From assembly GCF_008039555.1 (NCBI RefSeq), contig NZ_VDUW01000001.1, positions 558,001 to 622,000 of the forward strand: DNA of 64,000 nucleotides. Direction: 5' to 3'. This document shows, piece after piece, positions 18,811 to 28,262 of this stretch. Both the position numbers and the translations under genes were made by a program. Numbering within the stretch: position 1 is the stretch's first letter; every line of letters begins with the position of its first letter. The notes beneath the pieces were generated by a model. It searched no databases. It was given only the letters and a program-made list of their open reading frames with translations, and was not told the DNA's origin. This DNA is from Cerasibacillus terrae (GTDB taxonomy: Bacteria > Bacillota > Bacilli > Bacillales > Amphibacillaceae).

Positions 18811-20895
18811 TTAAAAATGCTGTTTCCATTCAATCATAGATAAATTTGCAAATGATTGAATTAAAGTAGAAATTACATACAAAAGAGCTAATCGGTTGTT
18901 TTTTAGTTGTTCATCTTTATCCATCACCATATTATGGTCAAAAAATGATTCAATTGGTTGTGCTAATTTACTTAGAGCATTTAATGCAGATACCGCATCT
19001 TGATTATTGTTATGTTGTTGGAATTCATTTTTCACAATTTGGTACTGTTCATATAGTTCTTGTTCAGATGGTGTTTGTAATAAAGTAGGATCTACAACAC
19101 CCACCTCTGATTTTCCAGCTAAATTCATGACTCGTACAAGGGATTCTTGAATAGTTTTAAATGTCATATCATTTCTTTTAGATGATAATAATATAGCTTT
19201 TTCTTTCGTGTATGTTAATATCCCTATTTCTTGGTCGATTACGGCATGAATCACGTCTGTTTCTATAGATAATTGTTTCAAAATATAAGTCATTCGTTGT
19301 TTCATAAACTCCATTGTGGTTGTTCTTAATTCCTCTTTATTCATGCCTATGATGTCTTTTTCCATATAATGTTCAATTGGTATAGCAATTAAACTTTCCA
19401 TTGAAATATCCCATTTTTCATTTCCTAATACCCTTAAAATTCCAATCGCTTGTCTTCTTAATCCATATGGATCTTGAGAACCGGTTGGTTTTAAACCAAC
19501 ATGAATACATCCAACAATCGTATCTAACTTATCAGCAATGCTCACGATAGAACCAATGGAAGATTGCGGTAACACACCATCAGCATGATCAGGTAAATAC
19601 TGCTCTCTAATAGCTTGTGCTACCTCATTTGGTTCATTAGCAAGTAGTGCATATTTCTCGCCCATAATCCCTTGTAATTCTGTAAATTCATTTACCATAT
19701 CTGTCATAAGATCAAATTTACTTAATGTAGCCGCTCTTTCGATTTTTTCGATCTGTTCTTCTGTTAGATGCACTTCTTTTGCAATCATTTTTGCTATAAA
19801 TGTAACTCGTTCTATTTTATCTTTTAGGGTACCAAGTTTTTCCTGGAAGACAACATATTGTAACTTATCTTGATAGTATTGTAAATCTCGCTTTCGATCT
19901 TCTTCATAAAAGAAACGTCCATCTGACAATCGTGCTCTTAATACTTTTTCGTTTCCTTTTCTAACAGTGTCTAGGTGGACATCATTTCCATTACGAACAC
20001 TGATAAAATGTGGCAACAATTTCCCATCAGTCGATCGAACAGGAAAATATCTTTGATGCTCTTTCATGGAAATAATCAGGACTTCCTCAGGTAATTCTAA
20101 AAATTCCTGTTCAAATGAACCCATAAAAGCAGTTGGATATTCCACAAGATTTCGTACCTCTTGCAGTAAGCTTGATTCCATTGGGACATGTATTTGTTTC
20201 TCATTTTCTAAATCATGAATTGCTTGTTCAATCAATTGTTCACGTTTCTTTGGATTTGCTATAACATACTCTTTTTCTAATAATAGTTCATAATCCTTAG
20301 GCTGTTCAATAACAACCGGTTTTCCTAAAAATCGGTGGCCTTCTGTCATGTTACCTGTTTTCACTTGAGCGATTTCAAAAGGAATGATTTCATTATCAAA
20401 AAGCGCCACCAACCAACGGATTGGTCTTGCGTAGCGAATTGTTTCACTACCCCAACGCATATTTTGCGGAAATGGAATGTTTAATATAATTTCTTTAAAA
20501 GAAGATAACAAATCAAATGTTTTCTTTCCAATTGTACGCTTTGAAACGAAAATATAAGTTGTCCCTTTTATATCTTTTGTATAGATATCATCAGTAGTCT
20601 TTCCTTGACCTTTCGTAAAACCAATTGCTGCTTTTGTCCAGCTACCTTGTTCATCCTTCGCAATTTTTAATGCTGGACCTCTTACTTCTTCTTCCATTGT
20701 TTCTTGTTCTTCAGCAACATTTGTTAGTAAAATCGCAAGCCTTCTCGGGGTTGAAAATGTTTGTAAAGATTCAAAGGCAATTCGTTCATTCTGTAGCCAA
20801 GAAACGGTCTGTTCCTGTAATTGCCTTTCTGCATTATCAATGAACCGTGCAGGTAATTCTTCTAAACCGATTTCAAACAAAACATCCTTGCTCAT
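18811..20895 (-). CDS. glyS: Glycyl-tRNA synthetase beta subunit
   Basis: This is the beta subunit of the bacterial alpha2-beta2 glycyl-tRNA synthetase; it contributes tRNA binding and the C-terminal anticodon-binding region. The 694-residue length is normal. Family features include the start DVLFEIGLEELPARFI, the RRLAILL segment (about 51-57), and an HD-like domain in the middle. The ATG directly follows the glyQ stop with no gap, so translation is coupled and the two are controlled together by the upstream T-box. Confidence 0.96.
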   Translation of the reverse strand: MSKDVLFEIGLEELPARFIDNAERQLQEQTVSWLQNERIAFESLQTFSTPRRLAILLTNVAEEQETMEEEVRGPALKIAKDEQGSWTKAAIGFTKGQGKTTDDIYTKDIKGTTYIFVSKRTIGKKTFDLLSSFKEIILNIPFPQNMRWGSETIRYARPIRWLVALFDNEIIPFEIAQVKTGNMTEGHRFLGKPVVIEQPKDYELLLEKEYVIANPKKREQLIEQAIHDLENEKQIHVPMESSLLQEVRNLVEYPTAFMGSFEQEFLELPEEVLIISMKEHQRYFPVRSTDGKLLPHFISVRNGNDVHLDTVRKGNEKVLRARLSDGRFFYEEDRKRDLQYYQDKLQYVVFQEKLGTLKDKIERVTFIAKMIAKEVHLTEEQIEKIERAATLSKFDLMTDMVNEFTELQGIMGEKYALLANEPNEVAQAIREQYLPDHADGVLPQSSIGSIVSIADKLDTIVGCIHVGLKPTGSQDPYGLRRQAIGILRVLGNEKWDISMESLIAIPIEHYMEKDIIGMNKEELRTTTMEFMKQRMTYILKQLSIETDVIHAVIDQEIGILTYTKEKAILLSSKRNDMTFKTIQESLVRVMNLAGKSEVGVVDPTLLQTPSEQELYEQYQIVKNEFQQHNNNQDAVSALNALSKLAQPIESFFDHNMVMDKDEQLKNNRLALLYVISTLIQSFANLSMIEWKQHF

Positions 20896-21774
20896 TTATT
20901 TCCCCTCTCTTTCTAGCATTGGAAAGCCAAGTTCTTCTCTTTTTGCAACATAGGATTTCGCAATTTTTCTTGCTAAATTTCTTACTCTAGAAATATATCC
21001 CGTTCTTTCTGTAACTGAAATTACTCCTCTGGCATCCAATAAATTAAAGGTGTGTGAACATTTCAATACGTAATCATAAGCAGGGAAAATTAAGCCCTCT
21101 TCCATGATTCTTTTTGCTTCTTTTTCATACATTGAAAATAATTGAAACAACATTTCTGTATCAGATTTTTCAAACGTATATGTAGAATGTTCAAATTCGG
21201 GTTGCAAGAATATATCATTGACGGTTAATCCTTCTGTCCATTCTAAATCAAAAACATTTTCTTTATCTTGTATATATGATGCTAAACGTTCAATACCGTA
21301 AGTCAATTCAACTGTTACGGGATTAGCTTCAAGCCCACCAATCTGCTGAAAATAAGTAAACTGAGTTATCTCCATTCCATCTAACCATACTTCCCAACCA
21401 AGCCCCGCAGCTCCTAATGTTGGATTTTCCCAGTTATCTTCAACAAAACGAATATCATGTTCTAGTGGATTAATTCCAATTGTTCGCAAAGAATCTAGAT
21501 ATAAGTCCTGAATATTGTATGGAGACGGTTTAATTACGACTTGGAATTGGTGATGTTGATAGAGACGATTTGGATTTTCGCCATACCTTCCATCTGCTGG
21601 TCTTCTTGATGGTTCTACATATGCCGCTCTCCAAGGTTCTGGCCCAAGACTTCGAAGCAGTGTCATTGGAGACATTGTTCCTGCTCCTTTCTCTACATCA
21701 TAAGCCTGTACAAGTGCACAATTTTCCTTTGACCAATACTCCTGAAGACGCAAGATCATTTCTTGAATATTCAT
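20896..21774 (-). CDS. glyQ: Glycyl-tRNA synthetase alpha subunit
   Basis: This is the catalytic alpha subunit, which activates glycine with ATP. The 292-residue protein shows the family signature from the first residues ([14 protein letters not shown]), then GAGTMSPMT and [14 protein letters not shown], part of the class II active site. It is the first gene of glyQS, with a canonical glycine T-box in its leader and a close sigma-A promoter. Confidence 0.97.
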   Translation of the reverse strand: MNIQEMILRLQEYWSKENCALVQAYDVEKGAGTMSPMTLLRSLGPEPWRAAYVEPSRRPADGRYGENPNRLYQHHQFQVVIKPSPYNIQDLYLDSLRTIGINPLEHDIRFVEDNWENPTLGAAGLGWEVWLDGMEITQFTYFQQIGGLEANPVTVELTYGIERLASYIQDKENVFDLEWTEGLTVNDIFLQPEFEHSTYTFEKSDTEMLFQLFSMYEKEAKRIMEEGLIFPAYDYVLKCSHTFNLLDARGVISVTERTGYISRVRNLARKIAKSYVAKREELGFPMLEREGK

Positions 21775-21794
21775 TCATTCAACCTCCACTTTTC

Positions 21795-22010
21795 AAAAAA
21801 TTACAACAAAACCGTCCCTATGTCATTAGTAGACATAGGGACGGTTTATTCCGCGGTTCCACCCTATTTGCTCAAAATAATGATGAGCCACTTACACGCT
21901 TTTGCTCCAGAGTGCCTTCGTTATCGTTTTATTGCTCAGCTCGCACGATCCTGAACTCGCTTTAATAAAATTTCGATAAGTACTTTTCTCCTTCACAGCA
22001 AGCTTATTTA
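21795..22010 (-). promoter_or_regulatory. Glycine T-box riboswitch leader of glyQS
   Basis: The leader contains the T-box core AGGGTGGAACCGCGG (21851-21865, minus strand). It is followed by an intrinsic terminator hairpin (AACCGTCCCTATGTC and its complement, 21809-21847) and a T-rich tail. Stem I starts near 22000 and carries an AGCGAGTT...GCGAGC loop region. The specifier loop reads GAAGGCACTC, so the specifier codon is GGC (21914-21916), for glycine. Uncharged tRNA-Gly would bind the specifier and the T-box bulge, stabilise the antiterminator and allow glyQS transcription. The architecture is the compact glyQS type. The sequence signals are directly seen; the mechanism is known from the family. 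Confidence 0.93.
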
Positions 22011-22022
22011 CATATATGTAAA

Positions 22023-22051
22023 ATCATATCTTTAAAAAGTCACTATGTCAA
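22023..22051 (-). promoter_or_regulatory. Sigma-A promoter of glyQS
   Basis: The minus strand has a perfect TTGACA (22046-22051), a 17-base spacer and TATGAT (22023-22028), placed just before the T-box leader. It partly overlaps the region after recO. Confidence 0.8.
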
Positions 22052-22060
22052 TAAAAAGCC

Positions 22061-22804
22061 TTAGTTTAAACGTTTCATTTGTTGTAAAAAACGTTTTGAC
22101 TTTAAATAGTAACCACCATAAGTATCATAATATGCATCTAATATATTCCTAAGCAAAAGCTTATTTTCCTTTTTTACAGATATATTTCCTACACGTTCCA
22201 AACGTATGTTAATAAATAGATGCAATAGTTTTGCTAGTTTATTTGGTAAAGAAATCGCATTTTGGTCTAAGCCCATACAGTTCGTACAGAGTAATCCACC
22301 TTCCTGAATAGAAAAAAAGAACGGAAACTGATTACTCGAACAATTCGCACACCCATCTAATACAGGACCAAAACCACCCAATTCAAAGAGTTTTAATTCA
22401 TACATCATGATTGGAATATCTACATCTTCATGCTCTGCAATCCATTGCATGGTTTGATATAACTCATTGAACAGCACATTATTTGGTTTTTTTTCGTCTA
22501 ATATTTTATCTGTCAATTCTGTAATATAGGCTGTATATGCCGTTTTGAATATATCTTCTCGTATGGCTCGAAAAGAATATTGAATTTCTCCCTGTTGCAC
22601 AGTTCCTAAACCTGTACCTAAGTAAACCAAGAAGTCACCATAAATGAATGGCTGCGTAACAGCAGCCATTCTACTCTTTGGTTTTTTAGCACCACGTGCA
22701 ATCGCAGAAAATTTACCAATTCTTTTACTAAAAATCGTAACAATTTTATGTGTCTCTTTAAAATCTTGTGTCTTTAAAATGATTCCTTCCATTTTTTCGA
22801 GCAC
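22061..22804 (-). CDS. recO: DNA repair protein RecO
   Basis: RecO anneals single strands and helps load RecA together with RecF and RecR. The 247-residue protein has the N-terminal OB fold (1-80) with KIVTIFSKRIGK and ARGAKKPKSR. A helical domain holds the zinc-binding cysteines CANC (about 154-157) and CTNC (about 176-179). The start is GTG at 22804, with GAGAAGGTG upstream, giving MLEKMEGIILKT, which aligns with B. subtilis RecO. It follows yqzL and era on the same strand. Confidence 0.93.
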   Translation of the reverse strand: MLEKMEGIILKTQDFKETHKIVTIFSKRIGKFSAIARGAKKPKSRMAAVTQPFIYGDFLVYLGTGLGTVQQGEIQYSFRAIREDIFKTAYTAYITELTDKILDEKKPNNVLFNELYQTMQWIAEHEDVDIPIMMYELKLFELGGFGPVLDGCANCSSNQFPFFFSIQEGGLLCTNCMGLDQNAISLPNKLAKLLHLFINIRLERVGNISVKKENKLLLRNILDAYYDTYGGYYLKSKRFLQQMKRLN

Positions 22805-22835
22805 ACATTTTCACCTTCTCATCATCTAAAATACG

Positions 22836-22970
22836 CTATTCATTTTTTTCTATCTCTGTATATGTCTCCACATCATCTCTTTGCAATGAATCTTCTTCTA
22901 TTTGCTTCAAAAGTAAATATGTTTCAATATCTCCTGTCTTACTAAATAAATTCCAAGTTATGTCAATCAT
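22836..22970 (-). CDS. yqzL: YqzL-family short protein
   Basis: This 44-residue reading frame starts MIDITWNLFSKTGDIETYL and ends EIEKNE. It matches the YqzL family, a small conserved protein located between era and recO in Bacillaceae. The TW-FS-TG-I-TYL pattern is the family signature. Its function is unknown. The ATG at 22970 is preceded by AAGGGGATTTTCTT. It lies 31 bases upstream of recO, with era further upstream on the same strand. Confidence 0.85.
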   Translation of the reverse strand: MIDITWNLFSKTGDIETYLLLKQIEEDSLQRDDVETYTEIEKNE

Positions 22971-23071
22971 AAGAAAATCCCCTTCCTTATACTTGAATAA
23001 TAACTTTTATATCACTTCACTATTAGAATAACCTGAGCTAAAGAAACCATGTTTAATAAAATTTACCAAGA

Positions 23072-23974
23072 TTAGTATTCATTTTCATTAAATCCAAATT
23101 CTTGCAAACGGCTCGGTTTATTTCGCCAATCTTTTTTCACCTTAACCCATAAATCTAAAAAGACTTTTGTCCCTAACAATGCTTCAATATCTTTTCTTGC
23201 TTTCATACCAATTTCCTTCAACATTTTTCCTTGTTTCCCAATAATAATCCCTTTTTGTGATGCTCTTTCTGTAATAATGGATGCTTGAATATAAATAGCA
23301 TTTGACTTTCTTTTTTCAATTGAATCAATCACAACAGCGATAGAATGAGGAACCTCTTCCTTTGTCAGTTGCAATGCTTTTTCTCGGATAAATTCACTTA
23401 TAATGAATCTTTCTGGATGATCTGTGACTTGGTCAGCTGGATAATATTGCGGCCCTTTTGGTAAATAATTACCAATTAAGTTAAGTAATTCTGAAACATT
23501 ATCCCCTTTTAATGCTGAGATTGGGACAATTTCAGCAAAGTCGCATTTTTGTCTGTAGAAATCAATCAGTGGTAATATATCGTCTTGATGAATTAAATCA
23601 ACTTTATTCAATAATAGGAAAATTGGTTTTTTAACCGATTGTAATAAATCTAATATATATTGATCCCCTTTACCATAACCCTCTTCTACATTAATCATAA
23701 AAAGGATGACATCCACTTCGTTTAATGTATTTTCAGATAGTTTCACCATAAAGTCACCTAATCGATGTTTGGGCTTATGGATTCCAGGTGTATCAATAAA
23801 AACAAATTGTGCATCTTCCCTCGTAAGAACACCTTGTATTTTATTTCTTGTTGTTTGTGGTTTATCACTCATAATAGCAATTTTCTGTCCAATAACATAA
23901 TTTAAGAATGTAGATTTTCCTACATTTGGTCTGCCAATAATAGAAATAAATCCTGATTTATATTCGTTTTTCAT
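23072..23974 (-). CDS. era: GTPase Era
   Basis: Era binds the 3' end of 16S rRNA and helps 30S subunit maturation. The 300-residue protein has the G1 motif GRPNVGKS (14-21), [11 protein letters not shown] (G3) and NKVD (G4). A C-terminal KH RNA-binding domain carries [15 protein letters not shown]. The start is the ATG at 23974, four bases after GGAGGG; a TTG 12 bases upstream lies inside the ribosome site and is rejected. The cdd gene that lies between dgkA and era in B. subtilis is absent; the 267 bases upstream of the start hold no gene. Confidence 0.96.
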   Translation of the reverse strand: MKNEYKSGFISIIGRPNVGKSTFLNYVIGQKIAIMSDKPQTTRNKIQGVLTREDAQFVFIDTPGIHKPKHRLGDFMVKLSENTLNEVDVILFMINVEEGYGKGDQYILDLLQSVKKPIFLLLNKVDLIHQDDILPLIDFYRQKCDFAEIVPISALKGDNVSELLNLIGNYLPKGPQYYPADQVTDHPERFIISEFIREKALQLTKEEVPHSIAVVIDSIEKRKSNAIYIQASIITERASQKGIIIGKQGKMLKEIGMKARKDIEALLGTKVFLDLWVKVKKDWRNKPSRLQEFGFNENEY

Positions 23975-24222
23975 GTTACCCTCCAAAGTTTTACAAGATT
24001 GTCTAAGAAAACGAAAATGTTATTTTTTGTATTTCATTCATCTTCATGTTAGTTCATATCATACTATAAAATAAAATGTTTTTCATGCTTTCGACAAAGA
24101 TTATAATAACATTGTAAAATCAGACAAATTATCAGAAAAAACTAGGTATCATTTTTGTATACTTTTTTGCTATTGTAAATACATTCATTATTCATAAGTG
24201 AAATTTTACCATCATCTTTAAC

Positions 24223-24254
24223 AATAAAAAAGAGACTTCAATGTAGAAATCTCC
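24223..24254 (-). terminator. Terminator of dgkA
   Basis: A hairpin (GAGATTTC/GAAGTCTC, one wobble pair) followed by a T run on the minus strand lies directly after the dgkA stop. Confidence 0.7.
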
Positions 24255-24256
24255 TT

Positions 24257-24622
24257 TTATAAAAACAGTTGTAAAATATAGGGCAAAAAAATAATTAAAC
24301 CAATTATAACAGCAACAATAGAAGTGATTAATACTGCTCCGGCTGCAAGGTCTTTGATAGCTTTCGCTACTGGGTGAATTTCCGGTTTTATATAATCAAT
24401 AATAAGCTCTACTGCCGTATTAAACAGTTCAGATACAAGAACAAACCCAATAACAAAAATGATGGCAATCCATTCAAATAATTCTAAGTGACAAATCAAA
24501 CTAAACATGATTACCACAACAGTTGCTAACAGATGAATGCGAAAGTTTCGCTCGTTTTTTATAGCATAGATAATCCCAGCTATTGCATAACGAAATCCAA
24601 TCGGAAGTCGTTTATCTTTCAA
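24257..24622 (-). CDS. dgkA: Undecaprenol/diacylglycerol kinase DgkA
   Basis: This small integral membrane kinase phosphorylates undecaprenol in Gram-positive bacteria and so supplies lipid carrier for wall synthesis. The 121-residue protein has three membrane segments and the active-site motif SELFNTAVELIIDY, followed by AKAIKDLAAGAV, which matches the E-N-A-E and K-D-A-G residues of the family. TTG at 24622 is chosen as start, nine bases after AGGAG; TTG at 24628 is alternative. It overlaps the end of ybeY and is the last gene of that transcript. Confidence 0.9.
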   Translation of the reverse strand: MKDKRLPIGFRYAIAGIIYAIKNERNFRIHLLATVVVIMFSLICHLELFEWIAIIFVIGFVLVSELFNTAVELIIDYIKPEIHPVAKAIKDLAAGAVLITSIVAVIIGLIIFLPYILQLFL

Positions 24623-25076
24623 GATCAAATGCTCCTAAGATTTCCTCTTGTTTTCCAAACATAATCTTTTCATCATCCTCATTCATATGATCATATCCCA
24701 ATAAATGTAAAAGTCCATGTACTGCAAGAAACCCAAGTTCTCTTTCAAACGTATGACCATATGCTTCTCTTTGTTCTTCTGCCTTTTCAATTGAGATAAT
24801 AATGTCGCCTAATATTAATGGAAGATCCGCATCATTTACAGACAACTCCCCCTCCGCCTCTTCTTCCAAAGCAAAGGAAATAACATCTGTTGGTTGGTCT
24901 ATTCCACGGTATGTGGCATTTATTTTTTGTATTTCTTTATTGGTTACAAAACTTAGAGACACCTCTGCTTTGTCAGGAATTTTCTCTTTCGTTGCTGTAA
25001 ATAGTAATAGATCCTTTACTAACTGAAGGTGTGAGTCCTCTAATGTCTCTGTTAAGTCATTACAGTCAATTCGCAT
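24612..25076 (-). CDS. ybeY: rRNA maturation endoribonuclease YbeY
   Basis: YbeY is a metal-dependent endoribonuclease involved in 16S rRNA 3' maturation and ribosome quality control. The 154-residue protein carries the zinc motif HGLLHLLGYDH (about 120-130), whose three histidines bind the metal, and TDVISFA (about 63-69). The ATG overlaps the pgpH stop by one base (TAATG), so it is translationally coupled, and the 3' end overlaps the dgkA start. Confidence 0.95.
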   Translation of the reverse strand: MRIDCNDLTETLEDSHLQLVKDLLLFTATKEKIPDKAEVSLSFVTNKEIQKINATYRGIDQPTDVISFALEEEAEGELSVNDADLPLILGDIIISIEKAEEQREAYGHTFERELGFLAVHGLLHLLGYDHMNEDDEKIMFGKQEEILGAFDLER

Positions 25077-27196
25077 TACACTTCCTCCTTTTCTGGATAT
25101 TGAATTCGTGAGTGGAAAATCCCTTTCAATGTGTCACAAATTGTTTGTTGGGCTATTTTTAGTTCCATAAATGTAAGGGCGCATTCATCAAATTGACCAT
25201 CTGTTAATCGATCTTTGATAATGGATGATACAACTTCCTCGATTTTTTCCTTTGTTGGTTCCTTTAAAGAACGGGTTGCTGCTTCCACAGAATCACAAAT
25301 AGAAACAATGGCCGTTTCTTTTGTTTGTGGTTTTGGTCCTGGATAGCGAAATTCCGATTCGGTTACATGCTCATCTGTTTCTTTTTCCTTGTAATAAAAA
25401 TACTTCAATAATGTTGTTCCATGATGTTGCTGTGCAATTGCTATTATTTCCTTTGGCATTTTATGCTTTTTAAGCATTTCTACCCCATCATATGGATGGG
25501 CCATAATGATCTGTGCACTTTGCCTTGGTTCTATAAAATCATGTGGATTTCGGATTGCTAACTGATTTTCAATAAAATAATGTGGACGGACTGTTTTTCC
25601 GATATCATGATAATATGCCCCAACACGTGCAAGTAATCCATTTACACCAATTGCTTCACAGGCTGTTTCACTTAAATTGGCAACCATGACGGAATGATGA
25701 TACGTACCAGGTGCTTCTGTTAATAATTTCTTTAATAATGGATGGTTTGGGCTTGAAAGCTGTAATAGCTTAATATCTGATAAAATTCCTAAGCTAGTTT
25801 CAAAAAATGGTAATAATCCAATTGCTAGTACTGCAGAAAGGAAAGCAGATAAGACACCAAAGCCAGATTGTAAAAACAAATCTTTTATGGAATATTTTTC
25901 AAAGGATAGGAATAGAAATAATAGTACAGTAACAATATTAACTATAGACATCCCTATACCAGATTTCATAATGGTTAATCGATCTTTCACATTTACAAGA
26001 AAAATAATCGCAGCCATTTGTGAAAAGAAAAAGTATATTCCTGCTTCCATGTTTAAAGAACCTGGAATTTCTCCATTAAAAATAATAGTTCCTAATATTG
26101 CATATAAAGATGCTAGTACAATAGCCAATCGTTCATTGATTAACAACTTAACTAATAACACACCTGTCGCAACAGGTACCGTATAAAAAAGCTGATTTGT
26201 TGTTGTCGTATATAAACTAATCACTTTCATTAAGGAAATGACTAATATCGAGATAAATAAAACAGATAAGATAATCCCTCTGTCTATTCCTTGCTTTTTA
26301 TCTAATACAAACAATTCATAAGTGATAATAGATAAAATCATTGCAATAAAGATTAACAGACTAATTACTGGATAAAAGTTTCGCTCTTTATTTAGTAATC
26401 CAACAAGTTTTAATTCTTCATAAATTTCATTTGTAATCGTTTGTCCTTCACGAACAATGATTTCCCCTGCTCGAATCACCACTGGATCTACATTGCTTGC
26501 AGCACTCTTCTGAGCTTCCATTGTTTTATCATAATCAAAAAATGAATTTTCTACTATTGAAAATTCAGCTAACTTTTGAAGGTGTTTTTTGAAGTCTTCT
26601 TCCAAATCGGTATATTTTATACTTGATATTGCTTCAGATGTTGCCCGTTCTATATTTTCCATACGTACGCCATTTGATAGAATTTGTTTTACTGATTCAG
26701 TCAGTTCCTTTTTTCCTTTATTTCTTTCTTTTTCATCTAGCTCTAATAAATATGCAAACACACTATCATTTATTTGCTCCGTAATTTCAGGAGAAAGAAT
26801 TTGCTTCAATTGTTGTAATTTTTCCTGATGAGTTAAAGATGCCTCATCATTCTTCTTTTTCGCTTCTGTCTTCTCAATTGTATTGATTGCTTCGAATATT
26901 TCCTCAATAAATTGGATCCGTTGATTTGTAATTTCCTTTGAAATATCAAAGCGGTCTTTTACAGATTGCACAGCTTCTCGTGTTTTTCGCTCTGTTTCTT
27001 GTTCATTTTCAATTGTAATTGGGGAACGAATCGTTTCTTTTGCCGTATTAAAACGTTTAATATCGTATGTTTTGGTATAAACATTGTTTAAAGTAATAAA
27101 CAGTAAAAATATACCTAAAACAAAACCAGAAATCACAATTGGAATCCATTTTGTTTTTTTTATGGATTGTACTATTTTTTGAAAGAAATTCTGCAA
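25076..27196 (-). CDS. pgpH: Cyclic di-AMP phosphodiesterase PgpH (7TM-HD)
   Basis: PgpH hydrolyses the second messenger c-di-AMP at the membrane. The 706-residue protein has an N-terminal segment at about 19-37 and a large extracytoplasmic 7TMR-HDED domain (40-275). A seven-helix block (280-470) and a cytoplasmic HD domain follow. In the HD domain, YHHSVMVANLSE and GAYYHDIGK hold catalytic His and Asp residues. The start is TTG at 27196, seven bases after GAGGTG. It heads a pgpH-ybeY-dgkA transcript downstream of phoH. Confidence 0.94.
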   Translation of the reverse strand: MQNFFQKIVQSIKKTKWIPIVISGFVLGIFLLFITLNNVYTKTYDIKRFNTAKETIRSPITIENEQETERKTREAVQSVKDRFDISKEITNQRIQFIEEIFEAINTIEKTEAKKKNDEASLTHQEKLQQLKQILSPEITEQINDSVFAYLLELDEKERNKGKKELTESVKQILSNGVRMENIERATSEAISSIKYTDLEEDFKKHLQKLAEFSIVENSFFDYDKTMEAQKSAASNVDPVVIRAGEIIVREGQTITNEIYEELKLVGLLNKERNFYPVISLLIFIAMILSIITYELFVLDKKQGIDRGIILSVLFISILVISLMKVISLYTTTTNQLFYTVPVATGVLLVKLLINERLAIVLASLYAILGTIIFNGEIPGSLNMEAGIYFFFSQMAAIIFLVNVKDRLTIMKSGIGMSIVNIVTVLLFLFLSFEKYSIKDLFLQSGFGVLSAFLSAVLAIGLLPFFETSLGILSDIKLLQLSSPNHPLLKKLLTEAPGTYHHSVMVANLSETACEAIGVNGLLARVGAYYHDIGKTVRPHYFIENQLAIRNPHDFIEPRQSAQIIMAHPYDGVEMLKKHKMPKEIIAIAQQHHGTTLLKYFYYKEKETDEHVTESEFRYPGPKPQTKETAIVSICDSVEAATRSLKEPTKEKIEEVVSSIIKDRLTDGQFDECALTFMELKIAQQTICDTLKGIFHSRIQYPEKEEV

Positions 27197-27262
27197 AACA
27201 AATCACCTCATTTCTTTGTATTTAAGAGGAACTAGATTTAAAAAAGGATGTTCTATTACATA

Positions 27263-28222
27263 TCATTGGTGCGTGTCGTATGCCGTAATAATCTCTTGTA
27301 CTAATGGATGTCTTACCACATCTGCCTCTGTTAGGTGGATAAAAGAAATAGCTTTAATACCTGCAAGAACCTCATTAGCAACACGAAGACCTGAACGGAC
27401 TCCTTTTGGTAAATCAATTTGGGTAAGATCACCTGTTATGACCATTTTTGATCCAAAACCAAGTCTAGTTAAAAACATTTTCATTTGTTCTGGTGTTGTA
27501 TTTTGAGCCTCATCTAAAATAGCAAAGGCATCATCAAGTGTCCTTCCCCGCATATATGCAAGGGGGGCAATTTCAATAATCCCCCGTTCAATTAAGCGCA
27601 TCGTCTGTTCTAGTCCTAAAACATCATGTAAAGCATCATATAATGGTCGTAAATAAGGATCTACTTTCTCCTGTAAATCTCCGGGTAAAAAACCAAGGCT
27701 TTCTCCCGCTTCCACTGCGGGTCTTGTTAGAATAATTCGCTTCACTTTACCTTGTTTCAAAGCTAGAACCGCCATGACAACCGCCAAATACGTTTTTCCA
27801 GTACCGGCAGGACCAATGCCAAATACAAGGTCCTTTGCATGCATTGCTTGTATATATTCTTTTTGTCCTAATGTTTTAACACGGACAGATTTCCCTTTGG
27901 CATTTTTCGTTATTTCATCCTCAAACAATGTTTCAAATTGATTAATTTTCCCTTTTTTTGCTAGATCAACCGCATATACAATATCTCTTTCTGTTATTGA
28001 AATTCCCTTCCGAATAATCACTAATAAAGCTTGTATAATTTGTTGTACAAGTTGTATTTGCTGTTCATTCCCCGAAACTCTTACTTGCTCACCCCTTGAA
28101 ACAATGGAAATATCTAGAAGGGATTCTAGGCGTTTTAAATATTTATCATGGTTGCCAAATAATCCCAATGCTTCATCCGAATTGGTTAATGTGATTTCTA
28201 TAGTATGAAGGTTTTCCGACAT
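27263..28222 (-). CDS. phoH: PhoH-like ATPase
   Basis: This cytoplasmic P-loop ATPase of the PhoH family may have RNA helicase or RNase-partner activity; its exact role in Bacillus is not settled. The 319-residue protein shows Walker A GPAGTGKT, TRPAVEAGE, and Walker B with FAILDEAQNTTPEQMK. A small N-terminal KH-like part precedes the ATPase. The start is ATG 28222, seven bases after AAGGAG; the upstream extension to 28246 is rejected. It lies between yqfD and pgpH, the conserved order. Confidence 0.93.
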   Translation of the reverse strand: MSENLHTIEITLTNSDEALGLFGNHDKYLKRLESLLDISIVSRGEQVRVSGNEQQIQLVQQIIQALLVIIRKGISITERDIVYAVDLAKKGKINQFETLFEDEITKNAKGKSVRVKTLGQKEYIQAMHAKDLVFGIGPAGTGKTYLAVVMAVLALKQGKVKRIILTRPAVEAGESLGFLPGDLQEKVDPYLRPLYDALHDVLGLEQTMRLIERGIIEIAPLAYMRGRTLDDAFAILDEAQNTTPEQMKMFLTRLGFGSKMVITGDLTQIDLPKGVRSGLRVANEVLAGIKAISFIHLTEADVVRHPLVQEIITAYDTHQ

Positions 28223-28262
28223 AATCAATCTCCTTAGTACAATCATTTAGTTTAAGTATACA

